From the IMG/VR virus record IMGVR_UViG_3300010885_010496, positions 1-50,995 of that record: a stretch of DNA of 50,995 nt. One strand, 5' to 3'. The position numbers and the translations under genes are program-made. The notes beneath the pieces are model-generated. The model had not been told where the DNA came from. It did not search any database and saw only the letters and a program-made list of their open reading frames with translations. Every line of letters starts with the position of its first letter. Positions within the stretch are counted from its first letter, which is position 1. The stretch is from a virus. This document shows, one piece after another, positions 29,401 through 39,400 of this stretch.

Positions 29401-32134
29401 CATCAGATATCTTCATGTCGTCGCGGAAGCCTTGGCTCATAAGCTTCGCGAACTGCGGATCATACTTGCCGTAGTAATCCTGAAGAACATGGAATGCTTC
29501 ATGCGCTGCCGTTTCGCGCAAGAAGGGGAGCTGGTTCTCGGTAAGTGAAAGCTGAATTAGGCCTAGTATGCCCGGCTGGTTGGGGCGGGTACGAAGACCT
29601 TGAACCTTTTGCCCAGCAACGCCGCCGCTCTTTTCAATTGTTTCGTCGGATGCCAGCAACTCACGGGCAAACAGAACCTGATGATCGGCAGTGGCGGGAA
29701 GGATTTGGGACATCACCTCCGCAGCCACGAACGCGGCATACACCTGTTCGGCGCTGAGTGTCCGGTCCTTAAGCGCATTAACCAGAGCATTGCGAAGCAG
29801 CCTGCCCTGCTTGCCCTTGGCTTTCAGCTTGTCGAGGTAGATGGCATTGATGCGGTTCTGCGCCGCAATACGCCGCCCAGCGCGGGCATCACTTTCAGTG
29901 GGCTGAGACTCTGGTTGAGCCTGTTCGCCACCCACCTCGCGGGCAGAAGCTTCCGGCCCTTGGCGGTCCACCATTCTGCGAGGCTCAAGGGTTTGCCCTT
30001 CAGCATCAACGGCGCGTCCTGCCTTTTGGCCAGCTACATCCTCTGGACCAACTAAAGCAGAAGCAACCTCTTGCGTCATGCGTGCGCTCTCACGCACTGG
30101 CATTTGCACAAGCTGATCCATGGTCGTCTCAACCGGGACTTCTTGAGTGAAGTCTCCAACCTGACGGCGGACATAAGCCAGCACGTTGCCGAAGTTGTCG
30201 GAGGGGAGGATTTCCACCACCTCCTCGCCATTCAAAAGATACCGCTGATCAGTGATCTGAGGAGCGCCTGCGCGGGCATCATCCTGCTGGGCAGGGAGAG
30301 TGTCAGGACTGCCAGAGCCTGATGGGATTTCAATACCAGCAGCCTGACGCTGCCGATCCATCCGCTCACGACGAGCCTGGGCAACATCAAACGCAGGACC
30401 AGCGTTCTCCAACATGTTCTGACGCGCGGTGTTCTCGCGCTCATAGGTCGGAATGGAGTTAGCAATCTGGCGACGGACAGCCTCACGCCCCGCGATAAGC
30501 TGATCAAGCTGGGCAATCTCAGCCTGCACTGCCTCAAGGGCTACGGCATCAACTATGGGTGCAGCTTCAATTGCCTTAAGGCGGCCCTCTGCGTTTTGAC
30601 GAGCCACAACAAGCTGTTGAACTTGCTGCTCTGCCGCCGCAAGATCGCGCTGCAACTCCAGCTCAGAGACGGGCTTGCGCCCCATGCGCCGCTGTATCTC
30701 AGCATCACGAAACGCCTCTTGGGTTTCAGGGCTGTTAGCCATCTCGCGCCGGATGTTGCCCTCTTCAACGCCTTGGCGAGAGGCGACGTTGCCTTGTTGA
30801 TTCTCCCGAAGAATATCAAGGAACGTATTGACGCGGTCATTGTCGGTTTGCGCGTAAGCCATGCGAGATGCAATCTCGGGATTATCCCGGATCATATCTG
30901 GCAGGCTGCGCTCCATGAACCGCTCAAGCTGGGAACGAGAAAGGTTCCCGGCTGGCGTTTCGATGCTAGGCATCTCGCGCGGCAAAAGGTTTTGCCCAGT
31001 ATCCATAGGTTCGCGGTTGGCAACGTAGTCGTTGACAGCCTGACGCAGTTCTGAAGGTAGGCTATCCTGATTAAGGCCGGTCGGAGGAGGGCCGCCACGC
31101 AGGGCAGCAAAGCCAGCGCCAGCGCCAGCACCAAGCGCAGCGCCGGTTGCGGCAGAAGACCCAACACCCTGGCTTAGATCACGCTCAGCATCGGCCCTAC
31201 GCGCACCTACGTTCTGAGCAAAGCGGCCACCACCTTCTTCAATTGCTTCCTGACCGCCTTCGAAGATTGCCCCGCCAAGAATGCGGCTCAGAGCTGCCTG
31301 CTGGGCACGCTGGGCAAACGCCATGCGTTCAACGCCAGGAAGAAGAGCGGCTGACGCGGCGGACAACGGTGCCGCAATGGCAGATGCCTCACGCGCCGCT
31401 TGGGTGGCAAGAGCAACACGCGCCTCCTGATCCGTCATGGTGCGACGGAGTTCTTGATAAGCGGGGCTGCGCTCAATGACCTCTGAGGTCAGGGTCATAA
31501 CATCTTGGTAGGTGGAGTTTGCTACCTCGCCGGTCTGAAGGCCGGTGCTGGTGCCAATCGCCGCGCCTGTTGCGCCACGCCGCGCCGCTTGTTCTGCTGC
31601 CTCTGCGCCCGCACGACGCGCAGCAACCTGTCCAACCGCACTACCGACCCGACCAACACCAAGAGACGCGGCAAGCTGCGGAATCTGCTCAACGGCCATA
31701 GAGCCAAAGAGATATGGGTCTGAGGCAAGACCGCTGACAGCCTCAACCGCCTGCGTTCCAAGCCCCTGGTTTTGAACCGCCTGAAGACGCCGCTCAAACT
31801 CCTCTTGCCTCTGACGAAGGCCGGGCGACATGATGTCCCGGCCAACGTCCTGAACATATTTACCAATCCTGGTTGCAGGGTTGTTGAAGTTGCCAGTGGC
31901 AAGCCCGTAGATGCCACCAGCGGCAGTGCCTAGGCCGCCGACGCCAGATACCAAAGCGCCCGGCACATCGCGCAAAATGTTGGTCGGTTGACGCTCAGGT
32001 TCTGCCGCCGGGGCGGGCGCGGCAGACTGCGCGTTCGGCAAGATATCAAACTCAATGGCGCGAATGATATCGCGGTCAGACATTCCTTCTGGGAACCGGA
32101 CTTTGCCAACCCCGGGGACATCAATGATGCTCAT
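26444..32134 (-). CDS. giant internal virion / DNA ejection protein with zincin motif
   Basis: This is a 1896-residue protein. The N-terminus MSIIDVPGVGKVRFPEGMSD resembles the start motif of podovirus ejection proteins. Glycine-rich amphipathic stretches (about 60-95 and 325-345), a coiled coil (about 490-590), a zinc-metallopeptidase-like motif HEAFH (H878-H882), a large helical region, and hydrophobic spans near the end (FFRDMITAAPSFMIANLW, WLVPLVPFLNAKIQGMY, GLVVMVASLALAAKN) suggest a protein stored in the capsid and ejected to form a channel through the envelope. It is the last gene of the late block. The ejection role is inferred from size, order and composition. Confidence 0.75.
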   Translation of the reverse strand: MSIIDVPGVGKVRFPEGMSDRDIIRAIEFDILPNAQSAAPAPAAEPERQPTNILRDVPGALVSGVGGLGTAAGGIYGLATGNFNNPATRIGKYVQDVGRDIMSPGLRQRQEEFERRLQAVQNQGLGTQAVEAVSGLASDPYLFGSMAVEQIPQLAASLGVGRVGSAVGQVAARRAGAEAAEQAARRGATGAAIGTSTGLQTGEVANSTYQDVMTLTSEVIERSPAYQELRRTMTDQEARVALATQAAREASAIAAPLSAASAALLPGVERMAFAQRAQQAALSRILGGAIFEGGQEAIEEGGGRFAQNVGARRADAERDLSQGVGSSAATGAALGAGAGAGFAALRGGPPPTGLNQDSLPSELRQAVNDYVANREPMDTGQNLLPREMPSIETPAGNLSRSQLERFMERSLPDMIRDNPEIASRMAYAQTDNDRVNTFLDILRENQQGNVASRQGVEEGNIRREMANSPETQEAFRDAEIQRRMGRKPVSELELQRDLAAAEQQVQQLVVARQNAEGRLKAIEAAPIVDAVALEAVQAEIAQLDQLIAGREAVRRQIANSIPTYERENTARQNMLENAGPAFDVAQARRERMDRQRQAAGIEIPSGSGSPDTLPAQQDDARAGAPQITDQRYLLNGEEVVEILPSDNFGNVLAYVRRQVGDFTQEVPVETTMDQLVQMPVRESARMTQEVASALVGPEDVAGQKAGRAVDAEGQTLEPRRMVDRQGPEASAREVGGEQAQPESQPTESDARAGRRIAAQNRINAIYLDKLKAKGKQGRLLRNALVNALKDRTLSAEQVYAAFVAAEVMSQILPATADHQVLFARELLASDETIEKSGGVAGQKVQGLRTRPNQPGILGLIQLSLTENQLPFLRETAAHEAFHVLQDYYGKYDPQFAKLMSQGFRDDMKISDVDPTIRRKLEQARFPNLNKSYWDVLTSSIKNKMTAREAQAYAFGALMDASKRGVPMSGMKPAFTRFVNAMRQFFDRMGNKLRGDGFQTVEDVLGRVAKGDATRFNDRATPTGQDFSSAETEASARSPLSEDQAYQSAAEKITGKELDKPNVFSDGMRRFVGALPGEKLSSALVRTTINRAAPLWMLDRLAKERGLSLKSAGLAMEVALNNSGRVQMYMEHGPLAYDPRTGDVSIREDVPGLIDAIKGRLNVQDKKEAQSYLVALREQDLRRNGKKGFFNLTDAEVNSIISKAEAAHPEWKKMAADIQRINKALLDFAVNTGTLDRGKADQLASMFYTPFYRKAEEDAKNENNAGSVVGPKLSESLTNVKTAFDVKLKGGVNPLGDLFENMLRNADVIMKAGMKNVAMQQAAETMEAVGLGRPVKDREAGKTITYRVNGQDKNFEVDDTVLYATLAGAPREFSNGIYKTMSQFAGFFRDMITAAPSFMIANLWRGKTMAYVQEGLPFYTNTFGGLKQALQASASYKAIAAQTGFGGYTYGMGERDVAKALERQIQGLGYGPSGMLRRAMGGLQKISEATEMAERIKLYERMKEKGMTDKEAAYQAYLLAPFSRRGMGGGWVGSTVNWLVPLVPFLNAKIQGMYRLVENEKGDERVLKTLPKQIFLRGLVVMVASLALAAKNMADEPDRWNNETPDLKRGYDILYLPGGRRILFPRAFEVGNVFGAIPVFLLDAAVKKDGRDLAGMLASVGTSTFFFNPIPQALVPILSVTTNYDFFRNKPLENASDLGKLPGERMNRSTSSVARVIGENAGISPIRIQALMEGYSGSIGTAVLAGFDSMLAGMGLIPGKPAGAFGDPLSMPAVIAGLTGANRFYRTDDQVASRFVGDFYRVKEMTDQLVRSRNDAVRSNDRDRLQELRGEAGLPLQLRSAVNTASTQIANINQNIRRIEKGALSSVEKAAAIQPLITQRDQIAKRVVDRAVRLGVL

Positions 32135-32137
32135 GAG

Positions 32138-33730
32138 TTATCTCCCGGGGAGTTGATATGGCCGCACCCTGTCTTCGCCTTCAGGGCCAAGATTTCCACC
32201 AAGACCGCCGCCCATCCTGGAACGCAGCGACCTTGCTGTTTGTAAAAGTTGAGTTAGCTCTGTGTTATACTCAGCCTTCTGAGCATCTGTAAGCGCCCCA
32301 CTTGGGTCGGCAAGAATCTGCCGAATAGCATTGATGCTACCATTCACTGCGGTAACTTGAGAGGCAAGGTTTCTTTCCTCTCTCGTTTCTTGATCGCGCC
32401 CGTTTATTCTTTGGTAAGTTTCAGCTAGCTCAGGATTTTCTTGCAACGCACGAATCAGATCAAGTTGAGGATTACGCCCTGCATTCGCGCCTGCTCTAGC
32501 GTCTGCCCTAGCGGACGCTCTCTCACGAGCAGCTATCTCGTTGTTCGAAATCAGCATTTGGGTCTGACGCTGGTATTCGGACGCGCTGATCTGACCAGCC
32601 ATATAACGGCGTTGGAGATCGGCCTGGGCGACCGCCATGTCAGTCTGAAGATCGGCGCGCCGGTCTTGACGAATCTGGCTGAGTTGTTGACCATAAGATT
32701 GAACGGCAGGCGCAGCGCCCTCGCCAATTGCCCCGGCAAGGCGCGGGTTGTTGGAGCCAGCGATACGAAGGCCAGCCTCAATAAGCGCCATGTTTTGCGC
32801 TTCTCTACGGCGGTCGCCTTCGTTGGTACGGGAATCCCGTATCCGGTCCATTAGTTCCTGGGGAATACCAGGGAACATACCGAGGTTTCTCTCCATGGTT
32901 TGCTGAAGCGTGGGCATGGCTTCAGGAGCGGCTGGTGCAGCGCTAGGCGTCAGCGCTCTTACGCCGCTAGCGGGAGGGCCGCCAGCAGGCTGAACTGCTG
33001 GTCTACCCTGGGGCTGCGTTACTGGCGGGCGGGTATCAGTGGGGGCAGGAGGAGGAGTGGCCGCAGCGGGAGGGGTTGCAGCCGTTGAACGCGGGCCAGT
33101 CGGGTTGTCGCGCATATAGCCAGCAGGGTCGCGCCGGAATGCTTCCATATCAAATTCACCGCCGCGAATCCTGCCAGCATTATCAATTAGATATTGCTGC
33201 TCAGCACTAGCTTGCGCTTGCCTGCTCGGAGAGCCGAAAAAGTAGGTATATGGATTATTCTCCAATCCACGTCTGGCTGTTTCTATGTTGCCTTCAATTA
33301 CCCTTGGAGCAGCTTCCAGGACGCTTCTCCACCGCCCTGTGGCGTAATCCCAAAACTGCCCAGCGCGGCTTCTTTCGCCCTCTCCCTGGACGCCATCCGG
33401 CGTACCTTTGGACATGCGGATAACGCCGCCCTCGCGCATGGCCTGAATGCCGGTTCCTTCATCTTCCTCCGTGGGATAGTCTTCATCCCCAGGCTCGGGC
33501 GTCTGAAGGCTGCGAATCCCCATAGGGGCTTGCATGTTCTCTTCGCTAGTCAGGTCTTGAGCAACAGTCCCTTCAGGAGGCTGGGCCTGCTTTGTTCTCA
33601 TCTCCTTGCGGCGGCGCAACTCTGACAACACCAGATAAGACGGAGCCGTGCTGTCCGGGGATTGCATCAGATGAACAAGCTGTTGATCTGATGCGTTCTT
33701 GAGAGTGTCTTGGATGCTGAGGAGATTCAT
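32138..33730 (-). CDS. internal virion protein, proline-rich and coiled coil
   Basis: This is a 530-residue protein. The N-terminus is helical and charged (LLSIQDTLKNASDQQLVHLMQ), followed by AMREGGVIRMSKG, a glycine-methionine motif common in podovirus internal proteins. A Pro/Ala/Thr-rich linker (about 215-285) follows. The C-terminal half is coiled coil (ERASARADARAG, MAVAQADLQRRYMAGQISASEYQRQ). It starts with AAGGCAGG upstream and lies between the giant ejection protein and a small Gln-rich protein. Confidence 0.65.
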   Translation of the reverse strand: MNLLSIQDTLKNASDQQLVHLMQSPDSTAPSYLVLSELRRRKEMRTKQAQPPEGTVAQDLTSEENMQAPMGIRSLQTPEPGDEDYPTEEDEGTGIQAMREGGVIRMSKGTPDGVQGEGERSRAGQFWDYATGRWRSVLEAAPRVIEGNIETARRGLENNPYTYFFGSPSRQAQASAEQQYLIDNAGRIRGGEFDMEAFRRDPAGYMRDNPTGPRSTAATPPAAATPPPAPTDTRPPVTQPQGRPAVQPAGGPPASGVRALTPSAAPAAPEAMPTLQQTMERNLGMFPGIPQELMDRIRDSRTNEGDRRREAQNMALIEAGLRIAGSNNPRLAGAIGEGAAPAVQSYGQQLSQIRQDRRADLQTDMAVAQADLQRRYMAGQISASEYQRQTQMLISNNEIAARERASARADARAGANAGRNPQLDLIRALQENPELAETYQRINGRDQETREERNLASQVTAVNGSINAIRQILADPSGALTDAQKAEYNTELTQLLQTARSLRSRMGGGLGGNLGPEGEDRVRPYQLPGR

Positions 33731-33739
33731 TTGCCTGCC

Positions 33740-34717
33740 TTACACTCCACGCGCCGCGCCAATGCCAGCGATGCTTAGACCGGCAATTGAGTTAAGCGGG
33801 TTGGGATTTGCGTAGTTGCTCGTCACTGTGGTGGGCGTAACAGGAACGCCACGCAGAATGTTAGACATATACGAGATGTTATTTTTCTTGTAGTCGCGCT
33901 GATTAATGAAGTCTTGCTGAGCAAGATCATACGCGCGCTGCTCCAGGTTTTGTTGAGCAGTGCCTTGACCACTCAATGCTTGAGCCTGGGCAAGTCTTAG
34001 ACCTTGAGCCTGAGCATTCAGTGCGCCCATCTGAGCGCCAGCTTGCATGCCGAGATTTGCCCCAGCCAAACCATACTGAGCCGCCTGGAGGCGCTGCTGT
34101 TCCGTTGTGGTCTGCGCCCCAATCGAGGCTTGCCTGTCTGCGTTGAATTGCTGTTGGGCATTGGCAAACGCCTGTTGCCTTCCAGACGCATCAATGTCGT
34201 TCATGCGATTGGCTAAGCCACGCTGGGCAACGCCCTGCTGGATAGCGTCACGATAGCCGCCAAAAGCGCCAGCATTGATGGCTTGCGTTTCTCTAGCCGG
34301 TCTACCTTCATTGTAATCACGAAGAGCCGAGGCTTTCTGCCGTTCAATAACATTCTCCATGTAAGGAGACATGTACTGGTCAGCCTGTTGCTGACCAAAC
34401 GCATCTTGTTGAATGGCGTTCGATTGATAGTTGCCAGCATTAAACCCGGCGTTACCAGCCTGCTGGGTCATGCCCATCCCAGCGTTAACGCCAGGAGTTC
34501 CTTGGTTCGCTACATCGCGGGTAATACCAAAGCCCTGATTGGTGTCTTCGGTAAACCCTGCAATTCTTTGCCCTTTGTAGGGCGTGTATTCTGTGTTGCT
34601 CGCCTCTTCGGCGCGGCCCATCATACGCTCGAAGTATGGCCGTGCGTACTCAGGAAGGTTCGATGTGTTGGTTGTTGTGGATGTTGGTGCGCCGCCGCCA
34701 CCGCTGCTACCGCCCAT
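33740..34717 (-). CDS. internal virion protein, Gln/Ala-rich
   Basis: This is a 325-residue protein. It starts MGGSSGGGGAPTSTTTNTSN and then LPEYARPYFERMMGRAEEASN. The bulk is rich in Gln, Ala, Gly and Asn with repeated QQAxA patterns, so long amphipathic helices. GAFGGYRDAIQQG and a C-terminal GLSIAGIGAARG are typical of a family found beside ejection proteins in podovirus genomes. Role inferred. Confidence 0.65.
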   Translation of the reverse strand: MGGSSGGGGAPTSTTTNTSNLPEYARPYFERMMGRAEEASNTEYTPYKGQRIAGFTEDTNQGFGITRDVANQGTPGVNAGMGMTQQAGNAGFNAGNYQSNAIQQDAFGQQQADQYMSPYMENVIERQKASALRDYNEGRPARETQAINAGAFGGYRDAIQQGVAQRGLANRMNDIDASGRQQAFANAQQQFNADRQASIGAQTTTEQQRLQAAQYGLAGANLGMQAGAQMGALNAQAQGLRLAQAQALSGQGTAQQNLEQRAYDLAQQDFINQRDYKKNNISYMSNILRGVPVTPTTVTSNYANPNPLNSIAGLSIAGIGAARGV

Positions 34718-34718
34718 C

Positions 34719-35132
34719 TTACAAATCCTTCTCGAACATAACTAACCCGCGTTTAATGCCATAAGGTTCGAGCATCTTGATCCAACCTTCCCTACCACAT
34801 CCCTCAATCCCACTGCATTGGTTATCTTCAGCCCAACGCAGGAGAACCTGAGTCATTTCGTTCCGCCAGGAGCGAAGCTCTTTGCCCCCAGTGAATAGAA
34901 GCGTGAGAAAGCGGCGCGATGGATACTCGCTGATTGCCGTAACTTCACATCCGATAATATCTTTTTCGTCAGTAAAAGCAATCCAAAGCTGCATCTCGCC
35001 TTTGCGCGTTGCGGCGTGAATGTCTTCCACCATGTATCTGCCGTTCGTCACCGCCACCGCAGGGGCAATGAATCCTTCGACCGCCTCCCATACATCATTG
35101 ATGTGGTTGGAAGGGACGAAGCTAATGTTCAC
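34719..35132 (-). CDS. GNAT-acetyltransferase-like protein
   Basis: This is a 137-residue protein; GTG start at 35132 overlaps the previous TGA. The strand-helix order and MQLWIAFTDEKDIIGCEVTAISEYPSRRFLTLLFTGG, then GCGREGWIKMLEPYGIKR, fit the GNAT-like small proteins found between internal virion genes in podophages. The usual acetyl-CoA P-loop (Q/RxxGxG/A) is not clear, so it may be structural rather than catalytic. Confidence 0.65.
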   Translation of the reverse strand: MNISFVPSNHINDVWEAVEGFIAPAVAVTNGRYMVEDIHAATRKGEMQLWIAFTDEKDIIGCEVTAISEYPSRRFLTLLFTGGKELRSWRNEMTQVLLRWAEDNQCSGIEGCGREGWIKMLEPYGIKRGLVMFEKDL

Positions 35133-36439
35133 AGAGTGATCTTTCCGCCGATGGATTTGGGCTGGGTTTCCTTACCCGTCCTTTCCTTTCTTACTTTTCT
35201 CATCATCTCATGTAAACGCCGCACGCCTTGGTCGGTTGAGCCGTCACCCAAACCAGAAACTACGTCCGCTGGCACCACGAATTCAGAATCTGCCAATCTT
35301 ACTTTTTGCCGCCCTTCGATGGTGCCTGGAATGAGGTCATCCATTCCGCCGCCAGGACCAGTGATGCGACCGCCAGCTATCCTGTCCCGCAGCATGCCGA
35401 GGGCATCAGCGCCGAACATGCCCTCAAACCGCGCCAGAGCTTCTTTGGGGCGGGGGTGTTCGTTGAGTAGGGCTGCCTTAGCCTCATTCACGATGTTGGC
35501 TGTCATGCCCTCTTCGCCGCGCAGAGAGGCAAGGCCGCCCTTGGCGAAGTTGTATCTACGCTCAGGGCTGACACCGGGGAGGTATCCGGTCGGGTCTGGC
35601 GTCCAGCTAGGCTGCTGAGCCGGAAATCTTTCCGGGTATTTGCTGGGGTCGTAAGGAGCTTCTTTTGGCGCTCTTTGCTGGCCGGTCGGAGTGGCTCCGC
35701 TAGCATACAGCCCAGCACCAGTGGCCAATGCTGAGATGGGGTTTTTTTGAATGTTGGTGCCGATCTGGGATAGCGTCGTCCCTGGATCGGATACCGCGTT
35801 AGAGAACCTGTCGCCAAGCTTTGAAAAGCTTTGGCCAACACCTGATGAGGCGGCGTCAGTTGCAGGAGATGCGGCTGCCGCTGCCGCGTCCGCTGCGCCT
35901 GGAGCAAGAGCGCCTGGAGCGGATAAAGCCGCCGTTGACGCATTAGAGGCAGCTTCACCAAGCCCGGCATGCGCGAGGAGCGCCCCGCCGTCTCCGGCAG
36001 CGCCCGGTATGCTGGATGCAATATTGCTTGCTCCTTCGCCAACAGCCCCAGCAGCCCCACCAACGCCACTCAGCAATTGTCCGCCAGCGAAGCTAGTCGC
36101 GCCAGAGATAAGGCCGCCCATCAAGGCTTGGTTTGTAGACTCGCCTTGAGCCTTACCAATGCCGAAGGAGGCGGCACCAGAGCCAGCGGCACCAGCGGCA
36201 GCAGCCAGCGCAGCAGGCGCTCCAAGGCCGCCTGTGAGGGCTGTGATGCCGATACCAGCGATAGCTGGCAGGATAGCCTTTGCCCAGTTGAAAGCTTCAG
36301 GCAGCCCTGTGTGCGGGTTTGTGGTGAAGCCTTTGCCAGTTAGCTGGCGAATACCAGCAAGCTCAGCGCGGCTCACATGGAGGAGCGTGTCGTCCCCATG
36401 GCGACCATAACTGGCCAGATGTCTTGCTGCGCGGTCCAT
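35129..36439 (-). CDS. internal virion protein, Gly/Ala-rich
   Basis: This is a 436-residue protein. The N-terminus RHGDDTLLHVSRAELAGIRQLTG and FTTNPHTGLPEAFNW is a phage virion motif. Residues about 55-240 are strongly Ala/Gly-rich with hydrophobic spans. The C-terminus GPGGGMDDLIPGTIEGRQKVRLADSEFVVPADVVSGLGDGSTD is a conserved podovirus module. It is probably carried in the head or tail and ejected. Confidence 0.65.
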   Translation of the reverse strand: MDRAARHLASYGRHGDDTLLHVSRAELAGIRQLTGKGFTTNPHTGLPEAFNWAKAILPAIAGIGITALTGGLGAPAALAAAAGAAGSGAASFGIGKAQGESTNQALMGGLISGATSFAGGQLLSGVGGAAGAVGEGASNIASSIPGAAGDGGALLAHAGLGEAASNASTAALSAPGALAPGAADAAAAAASPATDAASSGVGQSFSKLGDRFSNAVSDPGTTLSQIGTNIQKNPISALATGAGLYASGATPTGQQRAPKEAPYDPSKYPERFPAQQPSWTPDPTGYLPGVSPERRYNFAKGGLASLRGEEGMTANIVNEAKAALLNEHPRPKEALARFEGMFGADALGMLRDRIAGGRITGPGGGMDDLIPGTIEGRQKVRLADSEFVVPADVVSGLGDGSTDQGVRRLHEMMRKVRKERTGKETQPKSIGGKITL

Positions 36440-36448
36440 GGGGATTCC

Positions 36449-39400
36449 TTAGATTTTCTCTGACGTTGTAGCAACAGGAGATGCTTCTGGATGCTCTTTT
36501 CTGTAGCTGTCAAACTCTGACTTAAGTTCTTGGACGGCCTTCCATAGCACAGGTATCAGTTGGTCTGGGCGAAGATGTTCCGTGCCTTCTTCGTCTTTAA
36601 CATACCCGCCGAAATCAAGGCCAGTCTTGTCGAAGGCGGCCTTCACATCAGACGCCAAGAAGCCCCAGTGCGTGCGCTTGCCGGGTCTATCGACGTAGAA
36701 CGTCTCTTCAACATCTTCTTCAGTGAAGTCTTCGGTGCCCAGGATTGGCAACTGCTTTCTGGTGATCCTCTTTTCCGGCACAAGGCCGCCCGATATCCAC
36801 CTGAAGGTAACGGGATCAATGTCTTGGATGATTGGCAACGCCGTAGGCAGCGGGGATATGTCGGTCTTGAGGGATGGGTCGGATGTTATGATGGTGCCGT
36901 TGGCGGCGTATACGTTTGCCCAAAGAAGAGAGGAGCTACCAAGATTGTATGAATTGGTTACACGCGGCGTGACGTTTGCGGCAATTAAATCGCCACCCAT
37001 CTTTAATCCGCTACCGTTAGCTGTATAGTTTTGGACTATTTTATTTATGGCGCTTGTACCTCCAGAACCTCCATCAGTTCCATCATAAATGTTTGCTGTA
37101 ATGTTGCCATTAATTACGTTGCCAACAATTTGAAAGTAGTCGGTGTCTGTTCCGCCAACAATATAGATTCCCCAACCTTGAGTTGGGGTTAATGGAACTA
37201 ATGTTGAACTACCGGGAGGATCGCGCATAAGAAATGAAGTGTCGTTAGTGATATTATTTCCTGTAATAGTAAATCTTGAAACATTATAACCAACACCAAT
37301 ACCAGCATAATATCCTGGAAACTTTGCGGAATTATAGACAATAGCATTATTACTTATGCAGGAGCTAAAGCCAGCATTCAACAAAATTCCAAACTGAGCC
37401 GCGCTATGAATGCGACTATTAGTTACCAAAAGCTCACTACGCCAATTGCCTGTTGTGAGAATCCCATTGCCATTATAGTTAGCGCCAATCCAACTTGTGG
37501 TAATGAAGCAGCCTTCACCGCCCTCTAAAATTATAGAGCCATTGGATTGATGATCACATTCCAAATCAAAAGCATGAAGCCATGTTGGGAATGAGTATTC
37601 TGCTGGGGTGTATGGTTGATTTTGGCTATCCGTCATACGAACAGCAGTGCCGCCCCACAAAAACGCGCAGGCCGTAACAATCAAGCTGTGAGCATATGAA
37701 TCATAAAGAAGGCAATCAAAAGTAATTGAGGTTGAAGTTACATTGCCTCCACCTGGGTAAATCTGAGGTATAGTTCCTGGTGATGTAATTACCGTTGAGT
37801 TCCAAGGGATGCTAAAGGTGGTGGGAGTAAGAACTGTTACTGTCCATGTTGGGTTAGCGCTGGTATTGTTGGCACCATACGGAACAATAACTGGTGTCGC
37901 TCCTGATGCTGCTGTATTGACATCCGGGATTCCCTCAATTGAAACAGTGTCGCCTGTTGCTAAATTGTGGTTAAATATTGTGGTTACAACTGCTGAAGTT
38001 GCATTGGATACTCCAGAAATTTGCAAACTATTGTCCATAACAACTCTGTCAAGAACACCACGAAGACTTGGCTTGTTAATTTTTTCCGCTGCATTAACAA
38101 CTCCAAAGTATTTTATGCCATAATCTCCAGAAAAATAACGCAATTCGCAATCAATAACTTGATTGCCAGTTCCCCACATTGAAACACCATTGCCGGTTCC
38201 AGTAATTCTGCACGTTCTAACTTCACAGAAATATGAATTTTTAAAAGCAATTCCATTTCCAAGAGTTAAGTTGCTCGCTCCGGGCGAGCGTCTAATGGTG
38301 AGAGATTCAATTATGCAATGTTGTTTTTCGTCAATAGTTATGACGTCTCTTGCTGTGCCGTCGCTAGGCGCTCCCCATTCAATGATCGTGGCCGCAGTTG
38401 CCGTTGTGTCGTCAACGGTAAATGGTCCATAGCCGCTTTCGCCATACAGCCGCTGGCTACTGGATGTCATTGATAGGCCGGACGTAATGAAGTACCTGCC
38501 CGGCGGCAGATAGACGTTCTTCCCGGTGTTTAGTGCGTTCTGAATGGCAGTCGTATCATCGGTGCTACCATTACCAACCGCACCAAAGTCCTTCACGCTA
38601 ACAACATCAGCCGCCTTGTTCTGCCAAGTGCGGGTTGTTGCTCCTGTTCCAGGCTGCAAGAAGCCCTGGAAGGTGGCGGGTGAAGCCCCATTACCAGTAA
38701 GCGCGTAGCCAGCAGTGCCGGTGGTGGGAGATGCGGAAGCCGCCGAGGTCCAAGTTGTGCCGTTAGATGTCAGTACGTTGCCGGTAGCGCCAGGGGCAAC
38801 GAACTGCACAGGGCTTGTCCCATTGCCCAGCAAGACGTTGTTGGCAGTCAGAGTGGACGCGCCTGTACCGCCCTGTGAAATGCTTAGCGGTGTAGTCAGC
38901 CCGGTTAAACTGGTGATGTTGGAGTTAGCACCGCTAGTTGCGTAGCCAGCAATGCTCGCTCCTGCGGGGATGGTTACCGTGCCGGTGAATGTGGGGCTGG
39001 CCAACGGAGCGCGTGTCGTATCGGTAGGGTGAACGTGGTCCTGGCGCGCATAGCGAAGGCTGGTGCCGGTCGCAGCCGTTCCGTTAATCAGAGGGGCAAC
39101 ACTAGCAGCTTGCCCAGTAACAAATGCGGTCGTGGCTATCTGTGTAGTTGATGTATCAACGGCAGCGGTAGTTGATGTGGGAGTTCCGGTCAGTGCTGGA
39201 CTAGCTAACGGAGCGCGTGTCGTGTCCGTAGGATGAACGTGATCCTGGCGGGCGTAACGCAGGCTTGTCCCTGCTGCGGCTGTACCATCAATCAGAGGCG
39301 CTACCGATGATGCTTGCCCAGTAACGAATGCCGTTGTCGCGATCTGTGTGGTCGATGTATCAACTGCGGCCGTGGTTGAGGTCGGCGTTCCTGTCAGGGC

